64,000 bases of DNA from an uncultured Eubacteriales bacterium (GTDB taxonomy: Bacteria > Bacillota > Clostridia > Oscillospirales > Oscillospiraceae). The translations under genes were made by a program, and so were the position numbers. Positions 59,419 through 64,000 of the stretch are shown here, one piece after another (within the stretch, counting starts at the first letter, position 1; each line of letters starts with the position of its first letter). The stretch is from NCBI GenBank assembly GCA_900317855.1, contig ONIG01000002.1, positions 1-64,000 on the forward strand, given 5' to 3'. The notes under the pieces are model-generated. The model did not search any database and was not told the origin of the DNA. It saw nothing but the letters and a program-made list of their open reading frames with translations.

Positions 59419-60557
59419 GTTTTCCGCCACACCATTCTGTCCACAATGCCGGTATAACTTTGGATGAGGCGCACGACCTTGCCGCTCACGTTTTCATCCG
59501 TGTAGTCCGGCACCGGCACGCCGAACGCGCCGTCCCGCTGCATCGCCACCGCCGTGTCGATCGCCTGCAGCACCTGCGGCGCCGTAATGCCCGCCAGGAT
59601 GAAGTTCCCCTTGTCCAGCGCCTCCGGCCGCTCGGTCGAGGTGCGGATGCACACTGCCGGGAACGGATGCCCGGCCGACAGGAAAAAGCTTGCCTCCTCC
59701 GGCAGCGTGCCGCTGTCGGACACGACGCAGTAGGCATTCATTTGCAGGCAGTTGTAATCATGAAACCCCATGGGCTTGTGCTGAATGACCCGCGGATCGA
59801 GCCGGAAGCCGCGCTGCGCGATCAGCTTCCGGCTGCGCGGGTGGCAGGAATACAGCACCGGCAGATCATAGGTCTCCGCCATGGCGTTGACCGCCTGCAT
59901 CAGGCTCAGGAAGTTTGCCTCCGTGTCCATGTTCTCCTCGCGGTGCGCCGAAAGCAGGATATACCTGCCCTGCTCCAGACCCAGCCGCTCCAGCACATCG
60001 CTGGCACAGATCTGCTCCAGATTTGCGCGCAGCACCTCGGCCATCGGGCTGCCGACGACATATGTGCGCTCCTTCGGCACGCCGGACGCGTTCAGATACC
60101 GCCGCGCGTGCTCCGAGTAGCACAGGTTCACATCCGCCGTCACATCCACGATCCGGCGGTTCGTCTCCTCCGGCAGGCACTCGTCAAAGCAGCGGTTGCC
60201 CGCCTCCATGTGGAAGATCGGAATGTGCAGCCGCTTGGCCGCGAGTACGGACAGGCAGGAATTCGTATCGCCCAGCACGAGCACGGCGTCCGGCTGCGTC
60301 TGCACCATGAGGGCATAGCTTTTGGCGATGATATTTCCGATCGTTTCGCCGAGGTCCGTGCCGACCGCGTCCAGATAGTGATCCGGTGCGCGCAGACCGA
60401 GATCCTCAAAAAACACCTGATTGAGCTCATAGTCATAGTTCTGACCGGTGTGGACGAGAATCTGCTCAAAATACCGGTCGCACGCCTGAATGGTCGCCGA
60501 CAGGCGGATGATCTCCGGCCGCGTGCCGAGGATCGTCATCAGTTTCAGCTTGCCCAT
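59415..60557 (-). CDS. capG: UDP-GlcNAc 2-epimerase family, CapG-like
   Basis: 380 residues from the ATG of MGKLKLMTILGTRPEIIRLS behind GAGGAGG. Non-hydrolysing epimerase fold: QILVHTGQNYDYELNQVFFEDL, FHMEAGNRCFDECLPEETNRRI, SAHREENMD. Because it follows capE and capF, the probable reaction is C2 epimerisation of UDP-2-acetamido-2,6-dideoxy-L-talose to UDP-N-acetyl-L-fucosamine, as by Staphylococcus aureus CapG, rather than UDP-ManNAc synthesis. Confidence 0.92.
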   Translation of the reverse strand: MGKLKLMTILGTRPEIIRLSATIQACDRYFEQILVHTGQNYDYELNQVFFEDLGLRAPDHYLDAVGTDLGETIGNIIAKSYALMVQTQPDAVLVLGDTNSCLSVLAAKRLHIPIFHMEAGNRCFDECLPEETNRRIVDVTADVNLCYSEHARRYLNASGVPKERTYVVGSPMAEVLRANLEQICASDVLERLGLEQGRYILLSAHREENMDTEANFLSLMQAVNAMAETYDLPVLYSCHPRSRKLIAQRGFRLDPRVIQHKPMGFHDYNCLQMNAYCVVSDSGTLPEEASFFLSAGHPFPAVCIRTSTERPEALDKGNFILAGITAPQVLQAIDTAVAMQRDGAFGVPVPDYTDENVSGKVVRLIQSYTGIVDRMVWRKT

Positions 60558-60558
60558 G

Positions 60559-61707
60559 TCAGACCTCCTCAAAAAACGTGTCCGGATGCCCGGCGTCAAA
60601 GGGTTCGTTCGCCCACATGACCGTCACGAGATCGTCCGTGTCGCTCAAATTCGTGATGCTGTGCGTATATCCGGGCAGCATATGCACCGCCTCGATCTTT
60701 TCCCCGGAAACGTCGAACGTCCGCACGGTGTCCGAACCGATCCGCCGCTCCCGAATACGGGCGCGGCCGGACACAACGATGAAAAATTCCCACTTTGTGT
60801 TGTGCCAGTGCTGGCCCTTCGTCACGCCGGGTTTGGAAATATTCACACTCACCTGCCCGCAGCCGGCTGTCCGCAGCAGCTCCGTGAAGCTGCCGCGCGC
60901 ATCCGTGTGCATCGTCAGAGGGAATCTCGTTTTCTCCTCCGGCAGGTAAGACAGATAGGTCGCATAGAGCTTCTTGGCGAAGCTGCCGGCCGGCATCTCC
61001 GGCAGCAGCAGCGTCTCCGGCTGCGCATGAAACCTGCGCAGCAGCGCCACAAGCGCTCCGAGTGATACCGTATGCGTCACAGGTACCGTGCAGAGAGCTC
61101 CCTCGCGCGTTTCCGTCCCGGACAGCGCACGAATGAGCTCATCCACGACGTCATCGATATACGCCAGCGTCAGGACCGTTGCTTCATCGTGGATCGTGAT
61201 CGGCAGGTCATGCGCGATGTTGTGGCAAAATGTCGCCACGACGCTGTTGTAATTGGGCCGGCACCACTTGCCGAACAGATTCGGGAAGCGGTAAATGCAC
61301 GTGCGCGCGCCGGTCTGCGCGCCGTAGGCACGCACCAGCTCCTCCGCCGCACGCTTGGATACACCGTAAGGATTATCCTGCACGGCCTGCACAGATGACG
61401 CCAGCATCACCGGGCACGGGTTGCCCACCCGCTGCAGCGTCTCCAGCAGCGTCTGCGTCAGCGCTGCGTTCCCGCGCTGAAATTCCGCCGCCTCTTTCGG
61501 GCGGTTCACACCCGCAAGATGAAACACGAAATCCGCCCGACGGCAATACGCCTCCAGCGTTTCCTGCGTGTCTGACGAACCGAAGGTATCCACTTCCCCG
61601 ACCTGCAGCGCGCCGCGCGTGCGGTCCTTCCCGTCGCGGACGGCCTCGAGCGCCGCCACCAGATTCTTGCCCACGAAGCCATGGGCCCCTGTCACAAGTA
61701 TGTTCAT
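60559..61707 (-). CDS. capF: CapF-like bifunctional reductase/cupin epimerase
   Basis: 382 residues. The N-terminal Rossmann reductase (MNILVTGAHGFVGKNL, MLASSVQAVQDNPYGVSKRAAEEL) is followed by a C-terminal cupin (about 255-380) with KPGVTKGQHWHNTKWEFFIV holding the metal histidines. In S. aureus CapF the cupin epimerises and the reductase reduces the CapE product to UDP-L-6-deoxy-TalNAc. It overlaps capE by ATGA and is one base from capG. Confidence 0.95.
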   Translation of the reverse strand: MNILVTGAHGFVGKNLVAALEAVRDGKDRTRGALQVGEVDTFGSSDTQETLEAYCRRADFVFHLAGVNRPKEAAEFQRGNAALTQTLLETLQRVGNPCPVMLASSVQAVQDNPYGVSKRAAEELVRAYGAQTGARTCIYRFPNLFGKWCRPNYNSVVATFCHNIAHDLPITIHDEATVLTLAYIDDVVDELIRALSGTETREGALCTVPVTHTVSLGALVALLRRFHAQPETLLLPEMPAGSFAKKLYATYLSYLPEEKTRFPLTMHTDARGSFTELLRTAGCGQVSVNISKPGVTKGQHWHNTKWEFFIVVSGRARIRERRIGSDTVRTFDVSGEKIEAVHMLPGYTHSITNLSDTDDLVTVMWANEPFDAGHPDTFFEEV

Positions 61708-62747
61708 GTTCTCTGCTCCCACGCTTCCAGCTCTTTGCGTATGTACGCCAGACTCAGGAGTTTTTCCTGAATCTCCGGGATCATCAGCTGCCGGGTATTG
61801 CTGCTGTTAAACTCCGTGAACGGGTTTCGCTGCGTATCACCGGCCGTAAAATACTGATCGTAGTTCAGCCCGCGCTTGTCGCACGGAACGCGGTAAAAAT
61901 TCCCCAGATCCTCGGCGTGTGCGCACTCCTCGTTCGTCAGCAGGGTTTCATAGAGCTTCTCGCCATGGCGGATGCCGATGATCTTGACCTCATTGTCCGC
62001 ATGGAACAGCTCCAGCAATGCCCGCGCCTGATCGCCGATCGTGCAGGCCGGCGCTTTCTGCACCAGAATATCCCCGTTCGTGCCATGTACGAACGCGAAC
62101 AGCACCAGATCGACCGCCTCTTCGAGCGACATGATAAAGCGCGTCATGGCCGGCTCCGTGACCGTGATCGGTCCGCCGGACTTGATCTGCTCGACCCACA
62201 GCGGGATCACGCTGCCGCGTGAGCACATGACGTTGCCGTAGCGCGTGCAGCAGACCTTGGTCCTGCGGCTCGTGCGGCTTTTGGCCACAACGACCTTTTC
62301 CATCATGGCCTTGCTGGCGCCCATGGCATTGACCGGGTAGGCCGCCTTATCCGTCGACAGACAGATCACCTGCTCCGCTCCGGCATCGATGGCCGCCGTC
62401 AGGACATTGTCCGTGCCGATCACGTTCGTGCGCACGGCCTCCATCGGGAAAAACTCGCACGACGGCACCTGCTTGAGCGCAGCCGCGTGAAAGACATAGT
62501 CCACGTCATGCATCGCATCCCGTATCGATGCCGGTTCGCGCACATCGCCGATGTAAAAGCGGAGCTTGTCCGCATACTCCGGGTATTGGAGCTGATAGGC
62601 ATGGCGCATGTCGTCCTGCTTTTTCTCATCCCGCGAGAAAATGCGGATCTCACCGATGTCCGTCGTCAGAAAGCGGTCAAGCACGGCATTGCCGAACGAG
62701 CCGGTCCCGCCGGTGATCAATAGCGTTTTTTCTTTCAATTGCGTCAT
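61704..62747 (-). CDS. capE: UDP-GlcNAc 4,6-dehydratase/5-epimerase, CapE-like
   Basis: 347 residues from the ATG of MTQLKEKTLLITGGTGSFG, which overlaps the flippase stop (ATGA). NAD motif TGGTGSFG; HAAALKQVPSCEFFPMEAVRTN; and CLSTDKAAYPVNAMGASKAM, where an MxxxK pair replaces the usual YxxxK, as in CapE. It opens the UDP-N-acetyl-L-fucosamine route from UDP-GlcNAc. Confidence 0.94.
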   Translation of the reverse strand: MTQLKEKTLLITGGTGSFGNAVLDRFLTTDIGEIRIFSRDEKKQDDMRHAYQLQYPEYADKLRFYIGDVREPASIRDAMHDVDYVFHAAALKQVPSCEFFPMEAVRTNVIGTDNVLTAAIDAGAEQVICLSTDKAAYPVNAMGASKAMMEKVVVAKSRTSRRTKVCCTRYGNVMCSRGSVIPLWVEQIKSGGPITVTEPAMTRFIMSLEEAVDLVLFAFVHGTNGDILVQKAPACTIGDQARALLELFHADNEVKIIGIRHGEKLYETLLTNEECAHAEDLGNFYRVPCDKRGLNYDQYFTAGDTQRNPFTEFNSSNTRQLMIPEIQEKLLSLAYIRKELEAWEQRT

Positions 62748-64000
62748 AACATTGCCTCGTTTTTCTTCGTCCTGCGCGTCGGAAGAACGTTTTTGAGCAG
62801 AATCGCATCCAGCATCATTTTTGCGTTCGGGCGCAGATCCCGCACCAGGGACGGAAACACAAAAATCGTCGTTATTTGCGTGATCAGGGAAGCCGCCGCC
62901 GCACCGGATGCGCCCCACGCGGGGATCATCAAAGCATTGAGCAGCACGTTGGTTGCCGCTGCGCCAATATAGATCGGCGTCAGATACTTCTGCTTGTTTT
63001 CACATACCATCCACGCATTTCTGGCCACGCCAAGATGGGAAAAAGCGGTATACCACGTAATGATCCGAAGCGGCCCCACGGCCGGGAGATACGCTTCCCC
63101 GTAAAGGATGCGCATGATCAGGCCGGCGGCAGCCGTTATCACGGCCGACACGAGCACGGACAGATAAAATACGATCGCATATAGCTGCCGGTTCCGTTTT
63201 TCATATACCGCAGCGCTTTCCAGATGCGCCTGCATGATCGAGGGATACATCGAATCAATGATCGCGGAAAGCACAAAAACCCACATGGAGCAAATACTTG
63301 TGGCGACCGCATAATAGCCGACCGCCGCTTCGCTGAGCATATGCTTGAGCATAAAGCGATCCGTGCAGTTGTAGATCGCGACCATCATGCCGCAGAGGAT
63401 AAAGCTCTTGCTGCCTGCAAGCAGCTGTTTGCCTTTTTCCCAGGAAAACGTCAGCCTTGGGCCGCCGTTTTTTCGATACGCGATCAGCAGCACGACTGCC
63501 GCGACGATGTAATCAAGGGATGTTGCCAGCGCAAACCAGCGGACGTCCATCCTGCAGATCAGAAGTATGACCTTATAAGCCGATACGACCGTATATGAAA
63601 TGGAGGTGGCAATGGCAGAGAATTTGGATTGCAGCCGGGCCTGAAACCAGTAATTGATCGTGTCAAACACCTGAAACAGCAGTGACAGACTGCACAGCGC
63701 CACCACCACGATGGTCAGCGTTTCTCCCGCATCCACGATGCAGACAAGCCTGACGATCATCACCGCCGAAAGGAAACTGGACGCCGCACGCAGCACCAGT
63801 GTTGTGCCGACCGTCACGCCTTCCTCCTGCGGATGGTCAACAAAATCCTTGACGATCACGGAGTTGATGCCAAGGGTGCAAAGTGCTGTAAAGAACGTGA
63901 TATACAGCGCTGCATAGTTAATGAGGCCGTAGTTGCTGGGCCCCAGATACCGTGCTGACAACAGGCCGATGAAAAATGTCAGCAGCATGTGAAAGACTTT
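62744..64000 (-). CDS. Polysaccharide flippase (Wzx/MVF-like), 5' end outside window
   Basis: At least 418 residues of a twelve-helix flippase, reading in frame to the window edge (KVFHMLLTFFIGLLSARYLG). A methionine at 63988 is probably internal, because the usual N-terminal helix precedes RYLGPSNYGLINYA. Family features include the long hydrophobic spans, ILYGEAYLPAVGPLRIITWY, and WGASGAAAASLITQITTIFV. It should move the lipid-linked capsule repeat across the membrane. It overlaps capE downstream. Confidence 0.92.
   Translation of the reverse strand, partial: KVFHMLLTFFIGLLSARYLGPSNYGLINYAALYITFFTALCTLGINSVIVKDFVDHPQEEGVTVGTTLVLRAASSFLSAVMIVRLVCIVDAGETLTIVVVALCSLSLLFQVFDTINYWFQARLQSKFSAIATSISYTVVSAYKVILLICRMDVRWFALATSLDYIVAAVVLLIAYRKNGGPRLTFSWEKGKQLLAGSKSFILCGMMVAIYNCTDRFMLKHMLSEAAVGYYAVATSICSMWVFVLSAIIDSMYPSIMQAHLESAAVYEKRNRQLYAIVFYLSVLVSAVITAAAGLIMRILYGEAYLPAVGPLRIITWYTAFSHLGVARNAWMVCENKQKYLTPIYIGAAATNVLLNALMIPAWGASGAAAASLITQITTIFVFPSLVRDLRPNAKMMLDAILLKNVLPTRRTKKNEAML

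Overview
The window reads as chromosomal DNA of a high-GC, Gram-positive anaerobe of the Clostridia, most likely an Oscillospiraceae relative (inference). Supporting signs are a T-box leader before alaS, RNase M5, DUF4364, spore-coat CotJ genes, an S-layer-homology (SLH) protein, a NadD-YqeK fusion and a YveK/CpsD-type capsule kinase module. Nearly all DNA is coding, and many minus-strand neighbours overlap by ATGA or similar junctions. There is no rRNA, CRISPR array, prophage or insertion sequence.

Layout. 1-1000 is a minus-strand fragment of a repeat-rich surface protein without a recognisable start, followed by AT-rich DNA, tRNA-Pro(GGG), a TSUP transporter and a 48-residue small protein. 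2.6-5.5 kb is the proline operon proB-proA-proC. Then come a decayed gene remnant, cysK with a leader containing a five-cysteine upstream peptide, an SLH surface protein, the spore-coat pair cotJAB (fused) and cotJC, a MATE exporter, tRNA-Gly(CCC), a YwaF-like/PAP2 membrane pair, DUF4364-asnA, and a cysteine-rich protein behind a sporulation-like -10 element. 15.7-18.4 kb is an amino-sugar cluster (nagB-like, glmM and a GlmU-like acyltransferase). dapF, a DUF421/DUF4363 pair, nrdR, holA-rnmV and comEC follow. 25-28.5 kb is a T-box operon (zinc-ribbon protein, alaS, HIT protein).

28.5-36.4 kb holds a U32 peptidase, mltG with a long Pro/Gln/Arg tail, a 41-residue Cys/Gly microprotein, the sirtuin-tagA-tmk-fthC operon, a HAD phosphatase, a prolyl-tRNA editing protein and rpsU. 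36.4-57.1 kb is a long minus-strand housekeeping block: yhaM, cca, trmH-type methyltransferase, dprA, topA | trmFO, plsX, rnc | smc, ftsY, rdgB, yhbY, nadD-yqeK, LCP protein, rsfS, leuS. Hairpin terminators or promoters mark the breaks shown by bars. 57.2-64 kb is the distal part of a capsule operon: a flippase cut by the window edge, capE-capF-capG for UDP-N-acetyl-L-fucosamine, and the cpsB phosphatase / cpsC / cpsD tyrosine-kinase control module.

The most interesting signals are the polycysteine leader peptide before cysK, the start-less surface gene at the left edge, the NagB-like protein that has lost its catalytic landmarks, gene fusions (CotJA-CotJB, NadD-YqeK), and promoters or terminators buried inside neighbouring coding sequence.
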